Source: Lathyrus oleraceus (lineage: Eukaryota > Streptophyta > Magnoliopsida > Fabales > Fabaceae). Taken from it: DNA of 64,000 nt. The notes under the pieces are model-generated. The model saw nothing but the letters and a program-made list of their open reading frames with translations. It was not told the DNA's origin and made no database searches. Below, in pieces: positions 1 through 11,697 of this stretch; within the stretch, counting starts at the first letter, position 1, and every line of letters starts with the position of its first letter. The stretch spans positions 186,488,184 to 186,552,183 of the forward strand of contig NC_066585.1 of the NCBI RefSeq assembly GCF_024323335.1. The letters are read 5' to 3'. The translations under genes and the position numbers were made by a program.

Positions 1-219
1 AACCAAAAGCATTTCATGATCAAGTGAAGTCCAAGGCAATTTCAAAGCTCATATGTGATCATCATGAATGAAAAATTCAAATCAAAACAGAAATGATTCA
101 AATAAATTTGGAAAAAATCATGCACATTCAAGACATCTAACATGATTAACATACGAACAATCAGGGGAATCAGAGATCATTTGGCATAGAAATCACATGG
201 TACAAGTTGAACATTCAAA

Positions 220-242
220 GGTGTGACACAAATTGTCACACC
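220..242. repeat. Conserved LTR palindrome (V copy)
   Basis: Nine-base perfect arms GGTGTGACA and TGTCACACC flank the spacer CAAAT. The same palindrome occurs in LTRs W, A and B although the surrounding sequence has diverged. The core TGACA/TGTCA is a common plant homeodomain-type binding core, but binding here is only a guess. Confidence 0.8.
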
Positions 243-1482
243 AAGTTAGCACAAGCATAAAACAGAAATGGAGCATAGGAAAAATACCAAACCAAAACCA
301 AAATGTCAAGCAATATGTCTAGATTCATCATGCAAAATTTCACATTCATTGGATAAGAAATCAGCATTTCACAAAGAGATAAGCAAGGCAAGGTCACAAT
401 TGCATATGTACTCAATCATCCTAGCACAAATTATTTTTCCAGCCAAGCACAACTTGCAAACTCATGCTCATAAAACACTAGACAGGATAAGGAGCATTGT
501 GCAAAAAATTGGAGTGAAATTGATGCATTTTTCAATTTTATATGATTTTTCTAAGTTGATGAAAAATTTGAAAATCAAAATGGACATGATATGTGAAAAT
601 AGGAGGGAAAGGAGAAAAATGATGAAGCATTTGAAAATAATCCCTCGCTGGGAATCGAAGCCAGTGCATATTTGAAATTTGGCGCTCAACATGAAACGAC
701 ACCGTATTGGCTTAAACCCTAGCACGCATGGTATTTCCAGATTCGTAGCAAACTGATGAATTTTTCGTAGCAAAAGCATGGCAAAACCGTAGCTAACCTG
801 GAAACGCAAGAACATCAAAGGTTGAAGATGAAGATCATGATGATCTTCATCTGGATTTTCCAGAAAATCTCAAAACATCCAGAAATCAACAAAAATAACA
901 CCAAACGATTCGTCATGTCATGTACATTCAAGATCAACAATCAAAACATGCAAAATCATCAAAACAAGCTCGGATCGAAGAGAATCATTTCAACATGTCA
1001 AATATTCAATCATCCATAACTAACTCAAAACAGCACCAAATCACACGATTCAAAGCTCAGATTCATCAGGACAACAAGATCTACAACAATATCCTAATGA
1101 ATTCAAGAATTATTGAGATCGAATCCTGACCTCTTGAAGAACAGCTAGTGGAATCGTGCTCTATGAAGCCCAACAATGCCTCAAATCTTCTCTACAATGC
1201 TTGTTGAAGTAATTGATGATGAATTAGAGGCTCCAGCACACACGAATCCAACTCAATTTGAAAAATCCATGGAACCTTCAAGCTTCGAGTATGGTTCAAT
1301 ATGGCACCAATTGCTCCAATTCCACGTTCAAACTTGCTCAGAAATGCTTCCTCATCATGAATAAATCAAGAGAAATGGCTTTTGTGTGAAGAAATTGGAA
1401 AAAAAATTGAGAGAAAAAATTTGATGATTCTTGAATCTAGATCTGAAATGAATTGTTAATGATGAAAACAGTTGAGATTAAC

Positions 1483-1490
1483 CTTATATA
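1483..1490 (-). promoter_or_regulatory. TATA box of LTR V
   Basis: Minus-strand TATATAAG lies about 1.13 kb into the LTR from its 5' end (2623). This is close to the TATA position in LTRs W, A and B, so it is the likely U3 core promoter driving minus-strand transcription. Confidence 0.6.
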
Positions 1491-2733
1491 TGCCATGCTA
1501 ATCATGCTTAGAACCTGTTTAAGCCAAAGCTAATTGAAATTAATCAAGTTTTAAGGTGTATGCACAAATTGGATTTTCACCCCCATGCATGGAATGCATG
1601 TGTGAACAGTACACGAATCTGATCCAAATTCTCTTAAACAAGGCCCATGCACACTTTTGAATTGGTTTGGTATGCATACAATCATCCAAAATGGTTTTAT
1701 GAAATTTCCTACAAAAATCTTCATGAGTGAGCATATGATTATGCAAAGGAAATTTATGTCATGTAATGAGATGTTTGGAAAGCACATGTTATGATGAACA
1801 AAATGCAAAAAGGACCACTCATTTTGGAGCTTTGGTTGAAAAGTTATGCTCATTTGAAGTCCCAAGCACACTTTGCCATGATTGGATCATATCTCCTCAA
1901 CCACCCATCATATGCTCATGATCTTGGACATTTTGGAAATGGGAGAGAAAGATCTACAACTTTCATGTTCAACAAAATTTCATTTGAAGCTTTCTTGATG
2001 ATGTAATATTGAGTTGAAGTTGGTTCAAAACCTTTCCATTTTTGGAAATTTCAAATTATAGGTCACTTGCTATTTTGGGAAAGTCTTGACTGGACCTCAA
2101 ATCCTTCAATGTGAGTGTTTGAAATGTCAAATGAGACTTGTTTGAACATGAATGAAGTATTTCTAGTCACTTCCCACCTCCAAATCCACAGTTGACTTTG
2201 CAGTTGACTTTCTAGGTCTTCAGATGACTTGAAAGTGTTCTGATGAGATTCAAGCCTCTACCACTTGGGATTTTGCTTCAAAATGACATCATAGCTCATA
2301 TGAACTCTTGTGAATGATTGTGGGGTCCAAATCTCAAGAATGACCACCATCTATTGCTCAATGAATGCCTTGAATTGCCTTGACCTGTTGTTGCTTCATC
2401 TGCAAGACAAAGGGTTAATGACATATTTTTGTACTTTTGGTTAGTGATTAAAAGAAAAGAAAATGATATACAAAATGCAAGGAATGCTTGGTGATCAAGA
2501 ACCACTCTCAAAAAGATGACCCACCCACAGGGAAGGAAGCAAGGTGTCCAATGATCCTTGAGGCAATGCAATGATATGATATGATTCCATGAGGGATCTT
2601 AGGGACAAAATTGGGGTCTTACAGGGATCCACGTTCAAAATAATAGGATAAGGTTGCTGATAAACTGCTCAAAGAATGCACACACATTGGAATAACAAAA
2701 CAGGCGAAAGAAGATGGAAGAAGGGGACTCGGC

Positions 2734-3435
2734 AGGATGTCGCATCCTGGGCCTACGTAGTTTGTCAGAAACAAACATCAGAGTCAACGTAGTTCGGGGA
2801 AATGGGGAACGGGAGGCGTGCTCGCTAGGATATCGCATCCTATGCCTACGTATCTCATCTGGAATGAGAATCAGAGCTACCGTAGTTCGGCTAACGCACG
2901 CTGAAACAAAACACAACACAGAGACGCTGAGACGCCAAAAGAAACTCAACATGGAAACGAAATGCCAATAGCTGGACTTATATCCGACTCCAAACAAACG
3001 GGAAACAGAAAGCCAATCAATGGTCTTACATCTAACTCCACAAAGCAAAACAGGAAACAAATAGCCAATCAATGGTCTTACATCTAACTCCACAAAGCAA
3101 AACAGGAAATAGATAGCCAATCAATGGTCTTACATCTAACTCCAAACACATAAGCAATCGCTAACCAGCGAACACCAAAGAAAGAGAGCAGGTTGACAAA
3201 CTAAAAGGGAGTCTAGTACTCGGGCCTAGTAGTTGTCAAGCAAAACACCAAGAAGACGCTGAGACGTCAGAAGAAATAAACAGGTTGAACACACAGACTA
3301 AAAGGGAGTCGGGAACTCGGACCTAATAGTTGCAAACAAAACACACGCAAAAAAGAAAAGGGTGCCCGGAGAGATCTCGCACGATCTCCTGCCTACGTAC
3401 CTCATCTGGTATGAGGATCAGGGCGACGTAGTTCC
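2734..3435 (-). other. Three structured leader modules in LTR W
   Basis: Module 1 (2734-2797) has a small hairpin AGGAT/ATCCT, an outer stem CTACGT/ACGTAG and an inner stem GTTTGT/ACAAAC. Module 2 (2827-2890) has AGGAT/ATCCT, outer CTACG/CGTAG and inner TCTCAT/ATGAGA. Module 3 (3369-3435) has GAGATC/GATCTC, outer CTACGT/ACGTAG and inner CCTCAT/ATGAGG. Stem sequences change between modules but stay paired. The modules sit in the part of the LTR that is transcribed shortly before the primer binding site. Their function is unknown. Confidence 0.7.
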
Positions 3436-3906
3436 CCTTAACAGGGGAGAAACTTTCTCCTAACCAGAGACCAAGGGAATAACGAACTAAAAGGGAGACT
3501 GACTCGAGCCTAATAGTCGTCCTGCAAATTATAACCCTAGGTTGAGGTCTCTAACAAGAGTTTGACTCACACAGGAAGTGAGTCAACTCAAGTCTATCTC
3601 TACGTACGTTCAACTTCCTCGAAAGTTGATCATACGACTCCTACAGAAAGGAGATGAGAAGCAAAAGCAGATAAACATATCAAAAGCAATCATCACACTC
3701 TATACACAAACAAGAGGCTCAGACAAATGGTTGGGCTTTAGTCAAGGGGTCATATCAACCTCGACAAACAAGCCAAAACTGTATGGGTGTCTGAAGCTCT
3801 TAACCACTGACATTGACCGTCAGGGTGAGCAGATGAAAGGTAATGAGGATTAGACCTCTTGGCTCTTAACCCTGGCCGGGGTGAGCTCAAATGAATGAAA
3901 GTGTGG

Positions 3907-3926
3907 GGGTCCAGAATGAGGGACCC
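3907..3926 (-). other. Covarying hairpin in LTR W
   Basis: Arms GGGTCC and GGACCC enclose an 8-nt loop. The equivalent hairpins in LTRs A (21810-21830, GGGTTC/GAACCC) and B (31426-31446, GAGTTC/GAACTC) have compensatory changes on both arms, which suggests that pairing is selected. Confidence 0.6.
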
Positions 3927-4873
3927 TATTCCACTTGACCGACTCTATACAAGGATCTTGGGTTAGGTTCAAGAGCATCAGCACGTAGTGCGAGCATAAT
4001 GAACGACTCAACGATTAACAGGGGACTAGCTACTAGTCCCTTCTATCTTTCAATTGCCTCTTCACTTAGGAGGACTTAACAAGTAACATGCCTCGACAAG
4101 GAGGTCTTTAGCACAAATATAAACAATCACAGTCATTGCCTCTTAAGGAGGACTTCAGCCAAACGCCTGCCAAAAAAGCGACAGGGCTTCCAGACTACAT
4201 GGAGTTAGAGAATGATTACCTAGGTGGTATACCAACCACAACCAAAGCAAAGCTCAAGCAAGAGCTAAAAGCGACTAATGTACCTGTACAAAAGTCAAAC
4301 AAGTCAAGTATTCAGACAAACCAAACAGACAATCACAGTGGTTCTCTTCCAATATGTACACAATACAAGTCCTATGTGTAAACAACTCAAGTGAGTTCAT
4401 CACCAAGGGACCTACAACACAACAAGGATTAGTGTACAAAGTAATTTGCATCTCATGAAGTGAGATCACATCAACCACTAGAGCTAGATGTTTGAACCTG
4501 AAATACAAAACTCAAAAGGTGAGTACACACCACTAGTACCAAGACTAGGGTCAAAGGCAAAGCAAATAGTCAAAACAGCAGCCAATATTCCACATGAAGC
4601 ACATTTAATCAAGCAAGAACATGTCCTAAAAAGGATCAAACTCAAATCATAAGGCAAAGCCTTCAATTAATCAAGATAAGGCAAAGGCAATCAATGGTGA
4701 TCAACAATTGGACATACAAATAAGAAAATCCACATTAAAACAGAAATGAACCCAATGATCATGAAAATTTATATACAAGCTTAACATGTTAAACACAAGC
4801 ATCATACAAAGAATTAGGTCCAGAAGATATCAAATGACCTAGGAATGAAAATGAACAAATGCATCATCCAAAT

Positions 4874-4894
4874 GTGTGACACAAATTGTCACAC
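4874..4894. repeat. Conserved LTR palindrome (W copy)
   Basis: Arms GTGTGACA and TGTCACAC with spacer CAAAT, identical to the copies in V, A and B. Confidence 0.8.
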
Positions 4895-5690
4895 CATATA
4901 TTCATGTGTCTAAAACAGTGAGGGAATGTGCTAAAAATGCCAAACAAAAGCTCAAAAATCCTGTAACATGTTATGAATGAGCATGTCAAATTTCATGGCA
5001 ATTGGACAATTAATGAGCATTTCACAATCAATTGAATGAAACATAGTACATTTGCATACATGTTCAAACATACAATCTCAATTAAAAATCCAGAACCATT
5101 CAATTCACACAAATGACATCTAAAAATAAAAGACATCAATATAAACAAGTGAAAAAAAATGGGAGCAATTTGGATTAATTTGCTATTTTTTATGATTTTT
5201 GCAAATTGATGAAATAATATTGAATTAACAAATAAATGCATGGCAAAATGTGGAGGGAAATGAAATTGTTTGATAGGATTTGAAAATATGCTGGATGCAA
5301 GAGTTGAACACAGGTCTCTAAGGTTAATAGAAGCGCATGGAAATAATAATCAGAAGTTGTCCTGGCCAAGTATTGAACACAGGATCACATGGTTACATGA
5401 GCGCATGGAAAATAAAATTCACAAGTACATTGCCAGGTTTCGAACAGGGGATCATGAGGTCAAAGCAGCGTTCAACTAAAATCAAATAAACATGGCAAGG
5501 AGAGGATCGAACCAGGGACAGTAAGGTTCAGGGCGCGTTTTGTAGTGAAACGCTGCCGTTCCATTAATTGAGTTGGCATGCCAACTCACAGTCAACACAC
5601 GCGTGGAACAGGTCAAAGAAGCGTGGCCAATCGTTCCGCCACTAGGACGCATGCGTGGCAATACACAGGGATAAACCCTAGCACCACACC

Positions 5691-5721
5691 AGACGGTGGC
5701 TGGTGGAAGTTTCCACCGTCT
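5691..5721. repeat. Hairpin related to the X/Y LTR hairpin
   Basis: Nine-base arms AGACGGTGG and CCACCGTCT enclose a 13-nt loop. LTRs X and Y have the same arms extended by one base pair, with a 4-nt loop, at 18910-18933 and 14449-14472. It is placed upstream of the TATA box in minus sense in W and downstream-oriented alike in X and Y only approximately, so a U3 or leader role is open. Confidence 0.5.
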
Positions 5722-6365
5722 TTTCCGGCCAGCCAGGTGGAGAAGACCTAAAAAATTTTGTAGAATTCAACAAGGCGCATACCAATGGAAAGGTCTCATC
5801 ATGAGGAAAGCAAATATCACATTATCTAGATCTAATTCGTCGTGTATCAAGCAGATCGAAGCAAAACATCTCATACATTCAAAAGTTCAAATCCACATAT
5901 CTCACTCAATATTTCACCAAATCAAGATCTATCTACATCAGAATTCTCAGCATCAAAAGCTCTACAAGATCATGGCAATAAAATGAAGAAACAAGAGATT
6001 CGAATTCCAACCTCTTTGAAGAGCAGTGATTTGAAATCGTGGATTCAAACTCCAAAAATGTCCAGATCTTCTCCTCTACGTGTATCTTGAAGTTTGATGC
6101 AAGAAATATCAGCTGAATCCACTTGAACGAAGCTTAATCTTCAAGATCCATCTCCATCTTCAAGCTTTGAATATGCATGATTCTTGCTCAAATTTTTCAA
6201 TCCAAACCTTGATTCCTACTCAATGATACTCAATGAACACGATTATGCAGTAAAATCAATGAGTTATGTGGAGAAATTTGAAGTTTGAGATGAGAGCAAA
6301 AATGGAGGGAAATGGAATTTCTAGATCTAGAATGTGTAAAACTGAGCAAAACAGTTAGGATTATC

Positions 6366-6373
6366 TATTTATA
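6366..6373 (-). promoter_or_regulatory. TATA box of LTR W
   Basis: Minus-strand TATAAATA lies about 1.24 kb from the LTR 5' end at 7612. Matching TATA boxes occur at similar depth in LTRs V, A, B, X and Y. Confidence 0.65.
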
Positions 6374-7612
6374 CCCTGTGTTAATTACCATGCTAATCCA
6401 AATTAAGCTTGGCTAATGGAAACTTAATGAGAAATGAGGTGTATGACCAAAAATGCAAATGTGAGGTGGCATGATCAATATGCACGTTAACAGTGCACAT
6501 GCAAGCTTCATAATCACTTAAAATCATCCAATGAACAACATGGAATTGGAATTAAACTCATGTGATCAACCAAATTTAAATTCTTCATTTTCCCTCCAAA
6601 ATGTTCATGCATGGACACTTGATCATGTGATTTTATTTCATGCAATGCAATGATGGATTTGAAAAATATTGGTCACAAGAAGCAATTTGCAAAAAGAGTG
6701 ACTCAAATTGGAGCTTTGGATCAAAAGTTATGGCATGTTGAACCTCCATGTACACATTGCAATCATTTGCTCATAACTTCTCAACCCTTCATCAGATGCT
6801 CATGATCTTGGACTTTTTGAAAAAATCGGAGAGAAAGATCTTCAACTTTCATGTTGACCAAAATTTCATTTGAAGCTTCTTTGATGTTGGAAAGTCAAGT
6901 TGAATGTGGTCCAAAAACTTGCCATTTTTGGAAACTTGAAATTACAGGTCACTTTCCATTTTGGGAAACTTTTGATCTGACTTCAAAATCTTCAAGGTAG
7001 ATGTTTGACATGATGAATAAGCCTCTTTTGGACATGAATGAAGTGTCTCAAACCATTTCTCCACCTCAAAGCCCTCAGTTGACTGCACAGTTGACTTGTA
7101 TGGGCCTCAGATGACCTGAAAATGCACTGATGACTTTGGACCTCTACCACTTGGCAAAGTTGCTTCAAAATGAACCTTGGCTCATATAAGCTTTCTAGAA
7201 TAATCATGTGGCCTTCATCTCAAGGAAAAACTTGCTGAAAGAATGGCACTGATTAGGGTTGACCAGAGGTCAAAACCCTAATCCAAAGGAACCTGAGCAT
7301 GAACAATGAACCCCTTGAGGATGACATCACCATGATGATGGTAACATATCCTTGCAAGCAATATAATACTCAAGACCTTTAAAGGATCAGGAAAACCCTA
7401 ATTGAAATGCACACCCTCATATGGTTGACAATCAGTCCATAGAAACCCTCAAGCTTGAATCATATCACTTCTCCATCTCTGAAAAGACTTTGGAGGATGA
7501 CTTCATTATTTACACATGATATGCAATATGCAAATGCCTAATGTCCTAAAACATGAAATGCAATATGCTAAACTAGTCCCAAGAAGAGGAGGGCAAATTT
7601 TGAGGTGTTACA

Positions 7613-8180
<568 letters not shown>

Positions 8181-8710
8181 TGTTTGCGAAGGTGTGAAAA
8201 AACACAAGAAATGGGGGGTTTGAATTGGATTTTACAAGCAAAAGTTTTTCCCAAAACAAGAACATCACTAACAAGTTAATAACAAAGAGATAAAAACACA
8301 AGTATTTTTATCCTGGTTCGCTTGAAACTCAAAGTTACTCCAGTCCATCCGCCAAAGTGATTTTTCCTTATACATAAGGACTTAATCCACTATAATCAAT
8401 AGATTACAATAATCACAAAGAATAACCTTCTTTGTCTTCTCAAGGATCCAACTATACCCTAGTCTCCTTAAGGACTCACAAAGAATAACATTCTTTGTCT
8501 TCTCAAGGATAACCTCCTCAAGGAGTCAAACAAACAGTTTGAATAATATTTTGTGTGTTACAAGATGCTTCTATACAAGTGGATTTCACACAAACGAATA
8601 ACAAACACTTAAAGAAAAACTGTGTACAAACAATTGATAGCTTTTCACAAAGAAAATAGACTTGTCAAAATATTGTGTCACCAACATTTTCTCCAAGTCT
8701 CCAAGTCTCA

Positions 8711-8718
8711 CTTATATA
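8711..8718 (-). promoter_or_regulatory. TATA box of LTR D
   Basis: Minus-strand TATATAAG lies about 0.82 kb into the LTR. This is comparable to the TATA box about 0.77 kb into the LTRs of element C. Confidence 0.5.
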
Positions 8719-9023
8719 ACATAAGAAGAAGATTGTTGCAGGGAAAAAAGGAAAAAACTCATAGAGAGGTTGTCCACTGTTGGATAGGAGAGGAGTGATA
8801 TTGCGTATTATCCTTCTTCCACAAAATCAGTGACAGATGTGATGTATAGTACTGTCCTTGCCCACAAAATCAGGTAGTGGAATGGATGTTCGATTTGTAC
8901 TATGTACTTATTTGATCACGTTCCCATTTGATCTTATCGTCAAGTTCATTGGCTTCTGATGAAAGTTGATGAAGCATGAAATGAAGAAACATAAAGTTGG
9001 ATTCAAAAACTTTAGAATCTTTG

Positions 9024-9150
9024 GTCAGAACCTTGACAACGTCAGTAGTCTCGCTTGAGATCTTCAGTTTCTTCAGAATCTTCAGAGTCTTCAGAATCTT
9101 CAGTCAGAACCTTGATAACTTCAATCGTCTGGCTTGAGATCTTCAGAATC
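9024..9150. repeat. Short tandem duplication in LTR D
   Basis: Two imperfect copies of a roughly 79-bp unit begin gtcagaaccttga at 9024 and at about 9103. Between them are 12-bp subrepeats of the type cttcagaatctt. They lie in the presumed U3 or leader and may be regulatory or just slippage products. Confidence 0.6.
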
Positions 9151-9542
9151 TTCAGCTACATAACACAACTTTAGAAGCTTTCCATTCTTCAGAAGTTTGG
9201 TTATCAGAGTCACGTCCAGAAGCATGAGCTAAGAGAACATTGCAACAGTAGCATAATGTCTCCTCAGAAGCTTCTCAGGAGTGAATCAGCACAGAAGCAG
9301 AAAGATCATTGCAGCAACAATATTGAACATCTTTCAAAACTTCTAATAGTTGGCTAGAAGAGAATTTGGAGCATACTGTTCAGAAATAGATGACGTTGCA
9401 TATCATATATTCATAATCAGAACTGGTTGTTAAAGCTACACAATAATAAACCATTAGGGTACCAAAATTGTTCTCACACAAATACAACATTGTTATCATC
9501 AAAACTTAAGGTATAAATGTAAAACCAAATCTTGTTCTAACA

Positions 9543-9559
9543 ATCTCCCTCTTTTTTAT
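9543..9559 (-). other. Polypurine tract of element D
   Basis: The plus-strand sequence atctccctcttttttat directly adjoins the LTR end, so in element sense a purine run (AAAAAAGAGGGAGAT) abuts the 3' LTR. This is the expected plus-strand primer site of an LTR retrotransposon. Confidence 0.65.
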
Positions 9560-10555
9560 GATGAAAAACATGTATTTTGATGAACATGTTTGTATAGGGT
9601 AATCACAGAAGAATACATCTTACAGAAGCATAAAGCTCCCCCTGAAGTGTATAATACTACAAAGATAAAATCAGAATGAAAGAACACTTTCCTGATTAAC
9701 CTTTTTGAAGTACCAGAGTAAATTTTCAGTCAGAATCTGGTTTATCTTCAGAAGTTGATTGATGTTGTCCAGAGCACTGGTTTGACAACATCAACATTCT
9801 GATAAGCTTCACTTCAGAAGCTTTGTTGAGTTCTTTTGAAGAAACTTTAGAGTTGGTTATGTTCTTAAAATAGTTGGTTATCTTCTTAAAAGAACCTTAA
9901 CTTTTAAGTCTGATTACTATAGAGGAAACTCTTCCTTATAGCTGGATGCCAATACCACGATTTTCAGAAAGAACTTTCAAAAGCACTTTGATGCTTAGTA
10001 CTCAATGTTCTAGGTTCAAAACATGAATATTACTTCCTTGAATCTGAATCTCAATCATCAGCATGAAGGTTGTACATACTCAGATAAAAGACCATTTCAT
10101 CAGAAAGTGGTAACTTATATTCTGATCTTTGAAACTTCATAACAACTTCTGATGTTTGATTATAACCATTTTGATTCTTGAAATATAACCCTGCAAATCA
10201 TTTGACAAACTCTTTTTTGAAGTAGTTGTAGAAGAAAACATTATTCCATGTTTGGGTTCTTAAGGAATTTAGGTATATCAAAATAAACGTGAATCTTCCC
10301 CTTAGATACGTTATGTTTCTCCCCCTTTGTCATCAATCAAAAACACATAGACAAAATAATAAAATAAATAAAGAGAAACAAAAGATTTTCATTGATAAGC
10401 CAAAAAAGGCAGAAAATATACAACTAAAATTTAACAATACGAAAATACAAAGAACTACAAAAGAGATGTAGCAAATAAACAAACATTAGAGGCGCACACA
10501 CACAATTATAGAAATAAAAATGCATACACATGTACGAAGACATTTTTTAGAAAAA

Positions 10556-10846
10556 CTAAGGGTTTTGGGAAGGAGGAGGAGGAGGCGGAACAACTGGGTA
10601 GTCATCCGGGGGATTTAAGGGATCTACCAAAGGATCAATATTATCTTCAAGATATATCTCTAAGTAGTGTGCTAAAACTTCTGGTGCAACGATCTTTTTG
10701 AAGATAGGATAGTTATCCGACGGAATATTACTATTGTTGATGTCTTCTTTGGATGGAGGAGTGTTTTCACTAAAGATAGATCTAGGAGGATATCTAGGAT
10801 GAGCTAGTTGAGTCTGTTATTGAATCGATTGTTGTTGAGTAGCCAT
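10556..10846 (-). pseudogene. Small proline-rich-tailed reading frame with one in-frame stop
   Basis: I do not recognise this protein. An ATG at 10846 opens a 96-codon frame ending in TAG at 10556-10558. It is interrupted only by TAA at codon 10 (10817-10819), where a single C-to-T change from CAA would explain the stop, as the neighbouring codons are glutamine-rich. The remaining frame includes IFKKIVAPEVLAHYLE and ends in a run of prolines (PPPPPP) and SQNP. A minus-strand TATATAAA lies about 112-119 bases upstream of the ATG, with a leader free of other obvious signals. It may be an accessory frame of element D or a captured or eroded host gene. Confidence 0.45.
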
Positions 10847-10957
10847 TGAAAAAGATGGAGGAGATGAAGAACAGTTGCAGAGACGTGTGTTTTAGGTTTG
10901 AAAGATGAAAGTGTGGGAGTATTGTGCGCATAGTGTGAAAATTGTGAGTGAAGTGGG

Positions 10958-10965
10958 TTTATATA
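10958..10965 (-). promoter_or_regulatory. TATA box upstream of the small frame
   Basis: Minus-strand TATATAAA followed by ACCCACTTCACTC lies 112 bases before the ATG at 10846. Spacing fits a plant core promoter with a leader of roughly 80 nt. Confidence 0.5.
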
Positions 10966-11330
10966 AAAAATTCAATGATGACAAAATGGAAATACGCAAT
11001 CATAGGGGGGAACGTAAGAGTTTAACCTAATTCTAAGAATTATGAAACCCAATGTGTCACGCTTTTATCACACATGCTCAGAAAGTGGGACAGTTGTCAC
11101 CACTTAGAACCACATGAAATCAAACGATATAACAACCATTTAATGAAACGACTATTCAGAATCAGGAAGACAAATCGATAAGATTACTTCTAAATAGAAT
11201 CTTTCTGATTCATGAAAACTTCCTTACTTCAGAAAGCTCATGTTTCAGAGTCAATAAAAACATTCTCAGAATCTAATCTAGATTTCAGAAGACTTAAACA
11301 TTATGAAATACATCTTTTCATTCTGGACAT

Positions 11331-11697
11331 TGTAGCGGGGTATTCATTACCATTGGAGATATTGACTAAATCCAAGGTAAACCATACAAGTCGAGTCGCC
11401 ACCGCACTTCTATTTATCCAAAGGAATGGTTAGAAAGCGAACAAAAACCTAAAAATTTTATCGAATCAAAAACTAGTAAAAATGTCTGAGATTAGGGTTA
11501 GGGGGTTGGTTATGCGATGGGAAGGTTTTAAGCACCCAAAACATCCTAGGTACTCCTAGGGAGCCCTTTTCATACTTGTTATAAGGTTGGTATTTTGTGA
11601 AAATTTATTTGTGCAAACATGATTGAAGAGATGAGAAGAGAATATACAAATTGTTTAGATTTTGTGTTTGGATGGATAAACCCATTGCCTACGTACC
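11331..11697 (-). mobile_element. LTR X, first fragment
   Basis: It begins TGTAGC at 11331 and shares the start of LTR Y almost base for base (gagtcgccaccgcacttctatttatcc, then ggttggttatgcgatgggaagg). It stops at cctacgtacc, where Y is inserted. It continues at 16539 after Y. The Ogre-type LTRs A and B start in a similar way (tgtcgca ... gccaccgtgcg ... ggttatgcgaagggaagg), so X and Y form a divergent sister family. Confidence 0.85.
11693..11697. repeat. Target-site duplication gtacc (left) of solo LTR Y
   Basis: gtacc precedes Y here and recurs right after it at 16539-16543. A 5-bp duplication is the norm for LTR-retrotransposon integration. Confidence 0.9.

Larger units (their letters stand above)
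1..2623 (-). mobile_element. LTR V: Ogre-like long terminal repeat, cut by the window edge
   Basis: This stretch has no coding frame of note and resembles the other Ogre-type LTRs here. It carries the shared GTGTGACA/TGTCACAC palindrome near 220, an A/T-rich body, the widely shared 'cttcaactttcatgtt' segment type, and a terminal TTACA at 2619-2623. The next bases, gggat, are where the W LTR resumes, so V appears to be inserted into W with a gggat target duplication whose left copy lies outside the window. In minus sense the LTR would begin TGTAA at 2623. Its last 220 bp (about 2403-2623) resemble the end of LTR Y, while its body resembles W. Whether V is a solo LTR or part of a full element cannot be seen. 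Confidence 0.75.
2624..7612 (-). mobile_element. LTR W: Ogre-like long terminal repeat, left end missing
   Basis: From gggatccacg onward this region parallels the A and B LTRs: three structured CTACGTA modules, the covarying hairpin at 3907-3926, 'gcctcttaaggaggacttcag', the GTGTGACA palindrome, and a terminal GAGGTGTTACA ending at 7612. By comparison with A and B, about 210 bp of the inner LTR end (tgtcgca... to ...tacgggat) are missing. They presumably lie to the left of V, which is inserted at gggat. No polypurine tract follows 7612, so the right side is flanking DNA. W is therefore a solo LTR or the 5' LTR of a minus-strand element outside the window. A target duplication of ggtac (7613-7617) is predicted but not testable here. 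Confidence 0.8.
8181..9542 (-). mobile_element. LTR D: 3' LTR of a Sirevirus-like Ty1/copia element
   Basis: The right end ...TTCTAACA (9542) is followed directly by a polypurine-tract complement, atctccctctttttt. In minus sense the LTR begins TGTTAGAACAAG and ends ...CAAACA at 8181, giving TGTT/AACA ends. The left boundary could instead be 8193. The length of about 1.36 kb equals that of the young Sirevirus LTRs of element C, but the sequence differs. This is the 3' LTR, so the element body lies to the right, up to 11330 where LTR X interrupts it. Confidence 0.65.
9560..11330 (-). mobile_element. 3' internal region of Sirevirus-like element D
   Basis: This region lies upstream of the D 3' LTR in element sense. 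A second polypurine-like tract (tctccccctttgtc, 10318-10331) resembles the multiple polypurine motifs reported for Sireviruses. No pol domain remains before the break at 11330, where LTR X begins after gacat (11326-11330), the predicted target duplication. It holds the small interrupted frame at 10556-10846. Assignment of the whole stretch to one element is inference. Confidence 0.45.
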
